Below are positions 47,701 to 58,800 of a stretch of 64,000 nucleotides of DNA, one piece after another. Each line of letters begins with the position of its first letter. Position 1 is the first letter of the stretch. This DNA comes from Pieris napi (taxonomy: Eukaryota > Arthropoda > Insecta > Lepidoptera > Pieridae): the NCBI RefSeq assembly GCF_905475465.1, contig NC_062250.1:4300501-4364500 (forward strand), given 5' to 3'. The position numbers and the translations under genes are program-made. The notes below the pieces were generated by a model. It was not told the DNA's origin and made no database searches. It saw only the letters and a program-made list of their open reading frames with translations.

Positions 47701-50700
47701 AATAGACACTTGTAATTTTGTTCTATTTAAATAGATACAATTATTTTTTGACCGGTAATCAAACCCAAGACTTCGGATATGGACTAATTTAATAAGCTCT
47801 AAGCACGGTCAAAAAATTTGAATCAAAACACTGACGGTTTGTCAGGTACAGAAGGACTACTTGCCTATTAAAAAAATATCATGAAAATGATATAGAAATC
47901 TAGGGCCAGACTTAAAAAGCTGTAATGCCTCTGGTTTCCTGAAGTTAAAATGTCTTCAATTGCACATATATCGTAACGCCTTATGTAATGTTATTGCTAA
48001 AATTACAATGCAACATACAGTAGTAATGCATTCAAACATCCTTCAATAATACGTGATTGTAATTATTCAATAGTGAACTGAGAGACATTTCACTTTTACC
48101 CATATTTATTCAAGTGATGTGCCCAAACGAATGTCAAGTGTTGCAAGATGTTCCCAATACGATTACACAGTTTTCTAGAAAAGTTGAAGAATACTAAATA
48201 ATTCTGTAAATTGATAATATTTCACCTTTTAAAGCTGTATCCAATAAGGCTTTGTAATTGATAGAAATAATTTTAAAATTGTAACGTTTCTTCCGTTGGC
48301 ACGTATCGACGGTATTGTATGGGAAAGAGAAAAGTATAAAGAATAACTTGTGGGAAGTAGTTACAATGGCGCAATGCAACGTGTTTCTCTAATTTTCTAA
48401 CTAATTACAAAATGCACGGTTATCGCAATTTCTACTTCATAAATTAAATAATAGTGATTGAATATTTGTCTTTTTCAGGTGGTTGGGGTTGTACTCATCA
48501 CAGTGATTGTAGGATGTGAACCGATGTTAGACTCTTACAGCTATAGGAATGAAGCATCTCAGTTTGGTGAGCTGTTGAGGCCACCGCCTCCACCGCCGCA
48601 ATCGATTCACCCTGTGCCATTTCATGGGGCACCTGTAAGGTCTGCACACCAAAATGGGGATATTAACTACCAGTATCAAGTACCTCCGCCACCACCACCG
48701 TTACCGCCTATAGCAGCACCAAGTGACTTTAAACCACCAGCCCCATTTTACAGACAATATAATTTCAATTTTATTCCACAACCTCAGCCATTTACAACTA
48801 CTCCGTCCCCTACTATGTTCCAGAAAGTGTCACAATGGTTGTTTCCCTCTCAACAAATTTCGGATGATATGAATAATTCACCCAGCAGTTACAGTATACC
48901 ACAAAAAAAAGATTGTAATCCTTGCAATTTTTCTCCGTGGATACCAGTTATACGATATGATCTAACTAAGAATCATGACAACCCAAAACCTGTTTATGGA
49001 GTTCCGAATCCCAGCGGTTCAAATATAAATAATGTGCAAAATGTCCCCCAAAGGTTCAACCAAAACTCTGATCCAAATCATTTTTCGACAGATGGATCTC
49101 ATGTCACATATGGTCTACCCAAACAAACATTTAGAGAAAGTAATATCTTTTATAGTCCAAGTTCAACGTATGGTCCACCTAGCCACACTGTCACAATATC
49201 ACACACCCTACCAACTGTTAACCCCTTTGTAAGTTCATCTTATGACATTTCAAGTAATTCTTATAGTTCCCCACAATCAAATCATAATACACCAAATGTG
49301 TATAGTTCATTGACATCAAGTTCTTCAATATATATAACGCAATCTTCAACTTTAGGGCCAAGTATTTCAAACTATAATGAACATAGCCAACGATTACCAA
49401 ACAAGAATTATGGAGAGTTTTCTTCAACAGTAAATCCTTCTCATGACTTCCAATTACCAAAAGTGGAGCAGCCTACTCAATTTAAAAATTCATACGGTGA
49501 ACCAATAGTAAACTCATATGCCTTAGATATACCTTATTCAGTGTCATCTACTGGTGCTGAATCTCATAAAGTGAACACGGAAGTTCTTCCAGACAGTAAG
49601 CCATTATCAAATACTCCAAATGTCTCTATAGCTTTATCTAATCCAGCTCCATTTAGTCTGAACAAAGGTAGAAACATACATACCTTACAACCTGTTGCTT
49701 TACCAAATTTAAGTGTGTCACCATTACCACCAATATTTAACGCTCGACCTTTTCGGCCATTTGCGCCGAAGTATTTAAGTCACAGTACGAAAGAAAATGA
49801 TCAATTAGATCAACATATCAATAATCTTAATATAGCTAAGAGTATACCTATATCTGAATTCGTTCATTCTGTTGAATATCCAGCAACAGTCATTCAATCT
49901 CCTGTTATTGATATAGATACAAATAAAATCAATAATCAAACAAAAGCCTACCGAAATATTCCTAACAACTTTATAATAGATGATTTTCGTGACATTTCTC
50001 CACAAGCTTCGGAAGATCATATTTCTGCGGCTAATTCTCATCCCGATGCAAGTTTTGAAAGTACAGGAGCTGATTATGGGAGTGATCTATATGACTCAGG
50101 TATAGCAACTGAGCTAAAGCAAATGAGCGTCCCCTCTAATCATAATCCGGTCTTTGCTGATTTAAGAGGATTGGATGATGAAGATATTGACAAATATCGT
50201 ACGGAAAGCAACCTACAACATATTGATTCACCATTACTATATCTTAAGCCGAATGCTCCTCACAAGAGCTTCTCAACGTTTATAACTCCTTCTACGCCTA
50301 GGAATATTAATGAATATGAAATATATGATGAAGTTGTAACAACAGAAGCTCCACAAGACACTACACTTACTAGTGCGTGGGATGAAAGCAGAATGTATTA
50401 TGCTCAAGATTCACCAGAAAAACAAAGTAATATAAATAGAGCCAAAGTTGTTCAAATTATTGTTCCTTATACCAGCGCAGATCAAGATAAAGAAAATAAA
50501 TACAACGATAGAGAATGGCCTTATAATTTAGAGAAGGATTTCCAGGCAAGAAAAGTTCAAACACAAACAGAGTCTAGTTTCAGTACTAGACCAACTGGAA
50601 GTTATGAATCTTCATCAACAACAGAACTACCTACTTCTGCTGTAACTGAGTATTATAATTCAGATAATATAAATACACAACCTAACGATCAGTATGAAGT

Positions 50701-52040
50701 TAAAGAAGCTCCATTTGATATAATAAGATTACAACATACAATAGATGCCTGGACCCAACAAGAGTATACGAAAGATTATAAGGTACCCAACAAGACAAGG
50801 CCTAGCGAAAAATATGCTAAGCAAATACCGGACGATTTCCTTACCACATTAAGCCCCTTAACAACGCCAACAGACAATTTTAACTATAATTATGACTTAT
50901 ATGATCACGAAGGATCAAGTAGTATACAATATACAGTTAGACATAATAAAACAAACAATATATCTCCTAAACCATTTATGCAATATAACACAATTGAACG
51001 CAGTAAAACAAATCACGATAGCGCTAAGAATGATGAACTGCGTGAAATACAAAAACTACATATTTATACGGCAGCTTCTAAATTTAGGAAATTAACAACT
51101 CTTCCGCCTTGGGGCCACATACAAACATCTATATCACCTTTAACAAAAGAAAAGGTTTATGTAGTGACTTCAAAGCCATGGAGAGAAAAGTCAAATTTTT
51201 CGAATGAGCATGAATCAAAAGTAAAGTCTAGATCATCAAATGACTCTGATGACATGCCGTTTAAGTCACCAAGGTTTTCGAATCGGCCTCCAATGGGGGA
51301 ACAATCAGACGTTTTCACTAAAGGGTGGCACCAAATTAGTAAGTTTTTACATTAGAATTTGCATTGTATTTTCCAAAACGATATTTTTATTTTACTTTTA
51401 TTTACAGTCAACAACTTAGAGAGTCGCATGTTTACTGGAAGTTCGTCTCTTGAAGATACTTCGAAAGAGGAAGCGCAAGAGGTAATATTATTATATCTTA
51501 CGACTGATTAGATTAAATAGAATTAAAAAAGTCCCATGACCTTCCAATGGTAGATACGTTTTTTAAAATAAACAATTTCTGCGTCGGAGTTTAAAGCAAG
51601 TAAGCAATTAACTATCTAATGTGCCTACGAAACAATACTTATTTCATCGGTTATATTCACGTAAAAAAAATCTGTGATGCTACAACACTCTTTAGGTCTT
51701 GGCATTTTAAATCTAATGGGCAAATAGGTGATCAGCCTCCAGTCAAGATATGTCGGTTTCCTCAAAATGTTTTCCTTCACCGTTCGAACAAATGTTAAAT
51801 GCGCACATAGAAAGAAAGTCTATTGGTGCATAGCCGGGGATCAAACCTACGACCTCAGAGATGAGAGTCGCTTGTCGACGCCACTACTGCTCTTATATAT
51901 ATATAGTTTCACGTAACTGGCAAAAAAAAAAACGTTTTCGCGACCATTTTGAAATCCTTGTGTTTATCACTCAATATAAATTGTTCTAATCCAATGTGTA
52001 TTTTCAGACCGAAGAATCGAAGAGTGAGTCCCAGAGTTGA
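38773..52040 (+). CDS. Large secreted Pro/Ser/Tyr-rich low-complexity protein, 993 aa, four coding exons
   Basis: Exons: 38773-38787 (MAVST, donor GTGAGT), 48479-51338, 51408-51481, 52008-52040 (TGA). All phases agree (0, 1, 0). Exons 1 and 2 together make a clean signal peptide, MAVSTVVGVVLITVIVGC, cut before EPMLD. The body has no recognised domain: polyproline stretches early (LRPPPPPP; VPPPPPPLPP), one CNPCNF pair, many YGxP-type motifs (PVYGVPNP, HVTYGLP, STYGPPSH, NSYGEP), Ser/Thr-rich and acidic middle parts, and a C-terminus rich in Ser, Glu and Lys. It looks intrinsically disordered and extracellular. Such Pro/YG-rich secreted proteins in insects are often cuticle or matrix components, but that is inference. 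The single 2.86-kb exon and the 9.7-kb first intron are notable. The first exon is inferred from phase and the leader it creates. Confidence 0.78.
39398..39795 (-). mobile_element. Helitron-like element copy in the long intron
   Basis: Left edge TCTAGTCTATATATATATAA with GAGGCTCAATCACGCCTAAA; right edge GCGGGCGCGAAACGGCTAGT. The right edge is related to the GGGGCAGCTAGTATA edge of the 25937 copy. Confidence 0.4.
39841..40285 (-). repeat. tRNA-derived SINE (family D) bracketed by two copies of an 85-bp repeat
   Basis: The minus-strand head near 40177 reads TTGGTCTAGTGGTTAGTACC with B box GGTTCGATCCC (around 40123-40133). The body runs to about 39945. Flanking it, 39841-39930 and 40178-40285 are near-identical direct repeats (AATGTTGGCGGCATT, CCCCGCTGTATTGCGATACT, TATTCGTTGAGCGAGGAA). 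Confidence 0.65.
40600..40660 (+). repeat. Short LINE tail remnant (family B)
   Basis: AAAAGGTCGGCAACGCACTT then GCGAGCCCTCTGGCAATGTC and TATGGGCGGAGG match the family tail over about 60 bp. Confidence 0.5.
41832..42118 (+). CDS. Candidate orphan small ORF (79 aa) with a core promoter, inside the long intron
   Basis: TATATATAA at 41832-41840 is followed about 28 bp later by an initiator-like CCAGTT (41859-41864), and 15 bp further by the ATG at 41879. The 79-residue product is rich in Tyr, Asn, His and Lys (YHYHYVMDKIDF; DYYYYTRCM) and has no signal peptide or known domain. It could equally be a first exon, since splice-donor-like GT words occur near the end. The promoter spacing is the only positive evidence; no codon bias or homology can be assessed here. 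Confidence 0.2.
42305..42590 (+). repeat. Family-A SINE, near full length
   Basis: Head GCAGTGTTGACCTAGTGGCT, B box GGTTCGATCCC, body AAAAAGTCGACGACGGGTGT, tail AAATCTGAGGCCCAGACCTA. A further tail fragment is near 42735. Confidence 0.8.
44675..44990. mobile_element. MITE-like element with GAAGTGAAAACTT inverted ends
   Basis: GAAGTGAAAACTTG near 44677 pairs with GGAAGTTTTCACTTC near 44973. The internal sequence includes CGCGCCAGCTGTCTACTC and GATCAGGTCACGTGTCCTGA. No ORF or obvious target duplication. Confidence 0.45.
45405..45650 (-). repeat. LINE tail (family B), inverted
   Basis: On the minus strand: AATTCGACTTAGGATCATTC, AAGAAAAGAGCGTACTAATT and a GCCATCCTGCCCGTTTGCCC tail ending in an A-run at about 45400. 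Confidence 0.65.
45650..45725. repeat. 25-bp perfect hairpin with a LINE-derived loop
   Basis: 45650-45674 (ATTCAATTTATTTAGTCCTA..) and 45701-45725 are exact reverse complements. The 26-bp loop reads GTCCGTCGTTCCACAACTG, a string also found at 25683 in a LINE tail. Confidence 0.8.
45917..46090 (+). repeat. tRNA-derived SINE (family E)
   Basis: Head GGCCTCATAGCCTAGCGGTC with A box TAGCCTAGCGG and B box GGTTCGATTCC (near 45970), then GGTACCGGGCGAGTGCCTAA and CATACATGGAGGACAT. A second copy is at 55456-55587 (-). ORFs 46008-46211 and 46027-46296 lie over it and are not genes. Confidence 0.75.
46793..46940 (+). repeat. LINE tail (family B), best copy
   Basis: It translates as DLGSFKKRAYQFLKGRQRT, then a Cys-Glu-Pro-Ser stretch and SGEPPARLPPII, followed by a stop and an A-run at 46930. 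This shows that the many short copies are 5'-truncated insertions of one LINE. Confidence 0.7.
47770..47940 (+). repeat. Old family-A SINE remnant
   Basis: CTGACGGTTTGTCAGGTACA, GGACTACTTGCCTATTA and GAAATCTAGGGCCAGACTTA align with the SINE body and tail at low identity. Confidence 0.45.
51670..51893 (-). repeat. Family-A SINE in the last intron of the 993-aa gene
   Basis: Tail at left (GCTACAACACTCTTTAGGTC), head at right (inverse of GAGCAGTAGTGG...), B box region GGTTTGATCCC. A stretch of the middle (the CCGTCGACTTTTT block) is missing. ORF 51728-51916 is its shadow. Confidence 0.7.
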
Positions 52041-52484
52041 AGATTTTTCATGTAGACGCATTCAAAGGCGCCAGAACAACTCATATTAAGGTCAAATGAC
52101 TATAATTTGTGATAGTGTGAAGTGACATTAAACATTGAATACAAAGACAAATTTATTATAAGCACGCGTTGTATTCAGCTTATAAAATGAACGATTTATT
52201 TTGTAAGTGACAGTAATTACTACAATTTTAGTACCTAATTATTTTTCCTATAATTAAGATTGTGTGTCTTCACGAGATCATAGATACGAAGCCAGAACTG
52301 TATTTGTGGCTTTTATTAGACTAGAATTTGTAATAGTTACATTGTATATAAAATAGTTGTGTTAATAGCGTGATTCTATTTAGGACGCAACATATTTACT
52401 AAGGGAAGCAATATGTTGCTTTTTAAATCTTTCTTAAAAATCTATTTTAAATAATAAGTAATATTATATTGTAATTTATGCTGT

Positions 52485-52490
52485 AATAAA
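52485..52490 (+). terminator. Poly(A) signal of the 993-aa gene
   Basis: AATAAA 444 nt after the stop, the first on this strand in the 3' UTR. It lies directly at the edge of the MITE-like element starting at about 52491. Confidence 0.55.
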
Positions 52491-52677
52491 GATACCGGCA
52501 AAAATCCTGAACAAATGTCCTTGCCGCGCAGAAGTGGTTTTTGGGTATCTTGGCTCGGCGGCGGGAGAGTGACGTGTCGATACCGTGATTGGTAAATCAG
52601 TTGACGTTTGTGTCCCGCGCTGTGCAAACTTTCCGCCACTCCCTTGTTTAATGGTCAAGAAATTTGCCGGTATTTAT
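52490..52677. mobile_element. MITE-like GC-rich element with ATACCGGCAAA inverted ends
   Basis: ATACCGGCAAAAATCCTGAA at 52491 is inverted at the right as AATTTGCCGGTAT (52664-52676). The interior (CTCGGCGGCGGGAGAGTGAC, GTCCCGCGCTGTGCAAACTT) is far more GC-rich than its flanks. No coding frame. It lies between the convergent ends of the 993-aa gene and the MCT gene. Confidence 0.5.
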
Positions 52678-52974
52678 ACTAAACTGGTTATGGCAACGAA
52701 ACGCGAATTTTTGGTACAAATTTTGCCTGAAATATCCCTACGTATATGTAATAAGTTTAATTGTAATTCAAAAAACGTATATATCTTATATTTTAATTCA
52801 CAAGCCATATCTTTGTTTGGAAAATCTATTAAAAACACTTGTATCTTAATATATTTTGTACATAATATTGTAAATATTTGTTCTAGATTAGTTTAATAAT
52901 AAAAACCATAATAAATATTGAAAATTATAAGCTACGAATGATATGTACAACACTTATTTACATCCTTACATACA

Positions 52975-55900
52975 CTACTTTCCTGTGTTCTTTTTTGTAA
53001 TTCTAAAGTATAAAAATTCTGAACTCCATAAGATAATAGTTATAAATGTTACAAAGTTGAGTACTGTTATTGGTACCGTGTACGATCCTGTGGCATCACG
53101 AATACGACCTGAAAAAGAAAAAATAATTACAGAAAAGAAGAACATAGTCACTGGGTTGATTGAACTTATGGTAATCTAAGAGTTACAATGTCTATGAAAG
53201 CAAGATTAGGTTACGGGAATTAAAAACAAAAGACGAAATGATCGTCTTTTTTTTTTATTATGGTCCAACGGAAAGATCAAATGACGGTTAGACTAGAGGT
53301 GTTTAGCAATGTTACATATACGTTTTAAACTCTGCATAATTTGTTAAAATTCACCTCAAAAGAGAGACAACGGAAATTCATGAGAATTCCTACATGTGAG
53401 CATCTATTGCTAAAGCAACATCTTAAGGATGAAAAATTATAATATAGAGATAAATATCAGAGAAGTATAACATTATTTAATTCATTAGTCTCTAAGCATT
53501 TGATAAATAATGTTTTTTTCAATTTGTTTTATTCTTATTTGGTTTATTTTATGTTTTGTAAGGCTTATAAGCTAAACAAAAATGATACACAAAAGGTTAA
53601 AGATACAAGGAAGAAGTGGCTATTTGATACCGTCTTCGTTCCTTGCATCTTTGTAGTTTGTCACATAGACGAAAGTTCTTAGATCTAAAATTGATACGAT
53701 ACAAGTTTATCTAAATGTTGAAGTTATACAGCGCACGTGATATAAATTTGACGTCCAATATAACGTGGAGTCTCAGTACAGAATAATATACTTAATAATG
53801 GTTTGTTTGTAAGCCGTCAAAGATTTTTTTTACTTGGGGAAATTCATTGCGCGCTTTGTGCGGGAGGGTAATGTGGGCCTCGCTATTGTGCAATCCCACT
53901 TAAACCCCAAGGCGCCACCAACAATCGTCCTAGGCGGGATGCGGTAACAGCAGAGCCTTATCGGCTTCCCGACACGCGATACGACGGTTGCGTCTGCCTC
54001 TCCACGCCCATTGTTAGTTTGTGAAGATACTTGACACATCTAGTGTGTTAGCCTAGTTAGCCTAGACCTCAAACCTGAGGTCATGCGTTCAAATCCCGAC
54101 TGTGCGTTAAGACTTGCTCGTACGGTGAAGACAAACATAGTGAGAAAACTATCAAAATCGACGACATCGCTCAGGTACTGGCTGATCGCCTACTTGTCTA
54201 TAAAATTTAAAAAAAAAACGTGTGTGTACGTATGTACACGCGTTAGAAGTTATACTTCTTTGGCGTAACAAGATAAATATCTTTTCAAAAATCCTTCGCC
54301 TTATTCTACGTTTGTAGAAAAAACGACACTAACAATAGTAGAACAAATTTACTCTCATCATTTTGCCCTTACGCGCCAAAAGAAATATAACTTCAAAAAA
54401 CTAAAATGTTGACTATAGCTAACTTCAGGGTGTCGGTTTTTTTTGACGGTGTGCGCACGCATCGTAAAAATTTACTCTCATGATTTTTTGATTTTTCTAA
54501 CGCGCCAAAAGAAGTATAACTTCAAAAATCAATAATCTATAAATGTCTGTTCAAAGAAACAAAACAAATGTTGATCTACTAAATTACTTTTGTTACTGTC
54601 TGTGTAAAAGTGTTTACGAGTATAGGTTTGTTAAAAAAATATGGCGTCAAGTCTTACCTAACGATGATCCAATAGTTATGATTACGATACCATTGAAGAA
54701 CATTTGTATTCCCGAAGCAAACGGCAATCTCTCCAGGGGGACATAACTCGGAATAATGATATTCATATACACAGTTCTAACACCCTTGGTGATTCCTATT
54801 GCAAGCCCCACAAGGACCATTCCGAGGAACGATGTTGTGAATAGCATTACTGAAAAATTTAAGAATTAATTATCAATTGTTGTTTCAGTAGGGTTGTCTA
54901 CCGATTCAAATTTAATGACGTGGAATAAGTGATACCTGATTTATTGCTTAAGTCCCTATATTTACAGTAATTATCGCTAATAAACTGATGAGGGATCTCG
55001 CTCAACTACAGGGACGTACTACTTTACTATGGGCCAGGGCCTCCACAAAAGAGGGGTTCCCACAATAGTCTTCCGAAAAAAATAAATAGATTCCGACTAG
55101 TAAACGATAGTAAACAACTTTTCTTTTGATATTTTTGTTAAATAAAAGAATCTACTTGGTTTCTCAAAAAAACAATTGACTGAAAGAATTGTTCATTTTA
55201 TTTGAAACATAATTTGGCGCCAGGGGGCCTCCACTCGTTTGTCCGAGGCCCCGTACCCCTAAATCTGGCCCTGGGCAACTACTATAGGTTTAGTAAATAA
55301 TTGTGTTTCAAAAATTCTCTAAATACAAAGACAAAACGTGAGCAAGCACTATCTATCTACAAAATATTATGTGGATGAAAAAGAAAGTAGTTCTTTTTAG
55401 CCAGCGTCAAGTATAGGATTTTTTATTATTCGGCTTGTCTTTAGAAATTCGACCGTGTCCTTCATGTACGGTTTAGGCACTCGCCCGGTACCGCACAACC
55501 CTCCAAAAGGCCTCGAACCGGGAATCGAACCCGGTACCCCTCACCTAGCTGCTGCCACTTAATAAGACCACTAGGCTATGAGGCCTCTTAGTAGTACTTT
55601 ATTGTATGTAATGACTTTATTTACAATTGTCTTTCTATAAAAACAAACGTGTAATGAACTTAGCAAGACTGTTTTGATTACAAAAATAATTATATTTATA
55701 ATAAAGATAGGGTAAATAAAGGTCGAACTTTACAGTCATACAGCGGGCGATGATATCGGATAGTTTTGCTAGTTTCCGAGATTAGCGCGTTTAACAAAAT
55801 AAAATCTTCTGCTTTATTAGTACCTATAGATTTCAGAAAGTATAAAAAAACCTAAATAGTAGCTTAGATTAAATTGTATTTTTTTATGAAATTTAATTTA

Positions 55901-58800
55901 AAAAAAAGTGATAAATGTTAGATTTAATCTTGCGACATCCAAGCGGAGCATTAATTAAAAAAAATCTTATTGATCTCCTCGCAACAAAAAGCAAAAATCA
56001 CGTTTCTCGAAGTTGTTTCATTTAAAAAAATATAATAGAAAGTAATTTATGTATATTTTAATTTTAATGACTATTTTAAGATACTATATAATCAAAAATA
56101 AAAAAAAAGTTTTAAAATAACTCCGCGATAAAATGCTGCAGTGTTTCGTTATTTTGTTAATTGTGGACTAAATTTTTTTAATAGAATGGTAAATTTCTGC
56201 TGATTTCATTTATTATTATCTCCATCAATAAATGTTATCTATTTGAAACATATAAATTTGTAACGATAGTGTTATCTGTATACCTTCATTAGCAGAGTAG
56301 ACTCGAAAATTATGTTGCTATTTGATTAAATCCCATCTCATTATGATATATAAAAATCCTAATTATTTAGCATTTATTGTTATTGCTAGCCTACAATTTT
56401 AATTTATCAAAATGTTTTTTTTATTGACCTAGCAATCAGGTTTATGTGTACATGGCATTTAGGAGGATGGAGTACCTGTACCTGTGAGTCACCTGTGACC
56501 ATGCAAGCTGTAAATATACATGTCATAGCAGTAACTTTATAAAAATATCATAACTTTGGGCTCATGACTGCCACTTAGTTCGCGGATACTTAGCATACAG
56601 ATACTTTTTCATCATTGGACGTCAAGGTAGAATACAAAATACGTTCCGTATCACCTCACCACCGTTGTACCACATCTGAGCGTTTCTTAAAAGTTTTTGT
56701 CGCGCACCACCAGCTGTCGAACCAGCTGCCCACTGAAGTATTACCGAACCAATTCGACTTATTGTCCTTCAATGAGGGAGCCACCCACATGCAAGGCTTC
56801 TGGCAATGTGTCCATGGGCGGCGGAATCACTTAACATTCGGTGAGCCTCCTGCCCGTTTGCCTCCTATTTCATTAACAAATACGGCGAGACTACTTTATA
56901 TTGTGTGTAAAAGTCATCACACTGGTCATCATTAGAGACAAAAAGTATGTAATAACATACGTATTGTTATTATGAACTTCCAAATAATACAGATATTATA
57001 TAAAAGTAAACACATAAGAGTACTTACTTGTTCTCGTAAAGATGATGGCCAGCAAACTGACCATGTACATAACTCGTGGTGGTTTATTGCACCACTCTCC
57101 TATAAATGGCGAGAGAAAACGAAACAGTGTATCTGAAAAGCCAATCACCGCCATGATCTTCGCAATTTCAGATGTTTCGAATTGGAGCATATCCTTCAGA
57201 ATAATTGGAAGGAGAAGGGAAAAGTTTGTTTCCACACATGAAGCGAGGGACATTCCAACCAACATATTGACGAATATCGGATCGCTTAGTAACGTCAAGT
57301 CAAAGAAATCAATGAATCTCTGTAGATACGTCTTATCCTCAGTCTTTGTCTCGCATACAACTTCCTTCTCTTTATGTACTTTATCCAACTCTCGGAATAT
57401 ATTAATAGAACTACCCAAATTAATTTCTTGAGATTCCCACCACTTGTACCTTGATTCAGATAGGGACGATTCATCAGTGGTTTTACGAATGTCTGGCTGT
57501 GAGGCTGCATTTCTATTTTTCAGACTATCTGTTGGAACATCTCCGTTTTCTCTTATCTGTTCTGAATTTGAAACTGATGAAATGCCTGTAAACAGAACAA
57601 TTTAAAATAGACCAAAATTCATTTACTTAAGTTTAATAAGTAAGACTTTAATAAGTAAGAGCTTACCTATATCTTTAGATGGCGTGACACTACCATTTAT
57701 TAATTCAACATCTACGTCTTTATTCAATGGTTCCTCTTCTTCTGTTTTTGGAGTTATCTTTAAATACCATTTAGCTGGTCTAAGGAGACACGCTGCTAAA
57801 AGTGAGTGTAGGCAAATTGCGCCCAAAATAAGAACAGCATATCTCCAGCCATACGCGTACATAAGAACACTCATCAGTAAAGGCATATAAATAGCTCCAA
57901 GGCCTGTAATTGACATTCCAACCCCAATAGCTCTTCCTCTTTTCTCTTTGAAGAATGAGTTTATTGCTAACGAAAACGCTGCCATAACAGCCGCTACTCC
58001 CATAGCTGCAAAAACAAAAGGTCATAAAAACGTGTCATAATATTGATTGTCGACGGAAGAAAACGATACGTACAATTAATAATACTGTAAGATAGTAGAA
58101 ATAGCCAGAAATTAGAAGAAATGGCTGTCAGCATAAGCCCAAGAGATATAAGTATGGCACCAACCACAGCGACTTTTCTGTATCCAAATCTTCGGAGAAC
58201 TGGCCCTCCGAAGAATGACAATAGCATTCCAAAGCCATGGTTTAGAATAATAATAAGCGTCCCTTGTGTTGCCGACAGACCTGTGTCTGAAAATGCTTCT
58301 TGAAACACAAGGCCGAACCCCGCAATTAAGGGGAGTACCACAACCTGAAATATTAATAAATTACTGCCACTTTTACCCCTATAACAGGCACTTAAATTAA
58401 ATTAGCAATTACGGTACAAATGATGTTACACTTAGTGTCGTAAAAACACCATGTATAGTTTCAAGGGTTTCGAGACATAAGTCGCGCATAGCAGCAAAAA
58501 TTTATATTTATTATCGAATAAATCAGAATTAAGCACCTTATCAACTATTCTTTAATCGTATATACCGTGATAAATAATTAAAACAATTTTAAATTTGACG
58601 TTGAGGTTGAGGATTCTCGTCGAACCCGCAACTATAACACGTCTCAATCGGCAGCTGAGACATTAAAGTAGTATATATATATATACCTTGTAACATTATA
58701 TCATATTGTGGTTCAATTCAATACTCACATTATTCAGAGCATATGCAAATGTAACCACCCAGCCGTATCCTCCATCAGGTGGAACCTTGGCCCGAGACAT
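52975..58800 (-). CDS. Monocarboxylate-transporter-like MFS carrier (SLC16 family), 521 aa, six exons
   Basis: Minus-strand exons: 58729-58800, 58074-58344, 57667-58005, 57028-57585, 54658-54849, 52975-53108 (TAG). All are GT-AG and in phase. The start MSRAKVPPDGGYGWVVTFAY carries the MCT signature (DGGYGW) at the edge of TM1. TM2-TM6 follow (LNHGFGMLLSFFGGPVLRRF, RKVAVVGAILISLGLML, LLSYSIIN, SMGVAAVMAAFSLAINSFF, RAIGVGMSITGLGAIY). A long cytosolic loop spans about residues 205-330, acidic then basic. TM7-TM12 follow (DPIFVNMLVGMSLASCVETN, IMAVIGFSDTLFRFLSP, SFLGMVLVGLAIG, FASGIQMFFNGIVIITIGSS, TVLNFVTFITIILWSSEFL). The family moves lactate, pyruvate or related acids with protons across the plasma membrane; the substrate cannot be assigned. 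A tandem paralogue follows at the right edge. Confidence 0.9.
53830..54040. other. GC-rich block in the last MCT intron, origin unknown
   Basis: CACTTAAACCCCAAGGCGCC and GACACGCGATACGACGGTTG stand out from AT-rich flanks. The minus ORF 53830-54039 has no domain. No second copy was seen in the window. Confidence 0.3.
54040..54215 (+). repeat. Family-A SINE, diverged
   Basis: TAGTGTGTTAGCCTAGTTAG head, GCGTTCAAATCCCGACTGTG B-box region, and GTACGGTGAAGACAAACATA. It abuts the foldback element at 54216. Confidence 0.55.
54216..54530. repeat. Foldback element, best copy (copy 4)
   Basis: Left: TACGTATGTACACGCGTTAG, AAGTTATACTTCTTTGGCGT. Right: ACGCGCCAAAAGAAGTATAA, CTTCAAAAATC. A second inverted unit (CGCCAAAAGAAATATAACTT) lies near 54376. 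The TTCTACGTTTGTAGAA word near 54304 is itself a palindrome. Confidence 0.7.
55009..55273. mobile_element. 265-bp hAT-like non-autonomous element
   Basis: Begins CAGGGACGTACTACTTTACT and ends AAATCTGGCCCTG. The borders CTCAACTA (55001-55008) and GGCAACTA (55274-55281) match at 6 of 8 positions, as expected for a decayed 8-bp duplication. The GGGCCAGGGCCTCC and GGGGGCCTCC blocks near the ends are inverted relatives. Confidence 0.5.
55456..55587 (-). repeat. tRNA-derived SINE (family E)
   Basis: Inverse of the 45917 copy: AACCGGGAATCGAACCCGGT is the B-box region, AGACCACTAGGCTATGAGGC the head. It lies in the fourth MCT intron. Confidence 0.75.
56625..56880 (+). repeat. LINE tail (family B), longest coding remnant
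   Basis: The frame reads YRCTTSERFLKVFVAHHQLS-type sequence, NQLPTEVLPNQFDLLSFN and GEPPARLPPIS. This gives the C-terminus of the LINE reverse transcriptase, and explains the ORF at 56615-56935. Confidence 0.65.

Noticed and set aside
49032..50041. Short ORFs on both strands inside 48.5-51.3 kb
   Set aside because: Shadows of the 2.86-kb coding exon.
53830..54039. 69-aa minus ORF in a GC-rich block
   Set aside because: No domain, no splice or promoter context.
57042..57431. 129-aa plus-strand ORF
   Set aside because: Antisense shadow of MCT exon 4, whose minus frame encodes membrane segments with clean splice sites.
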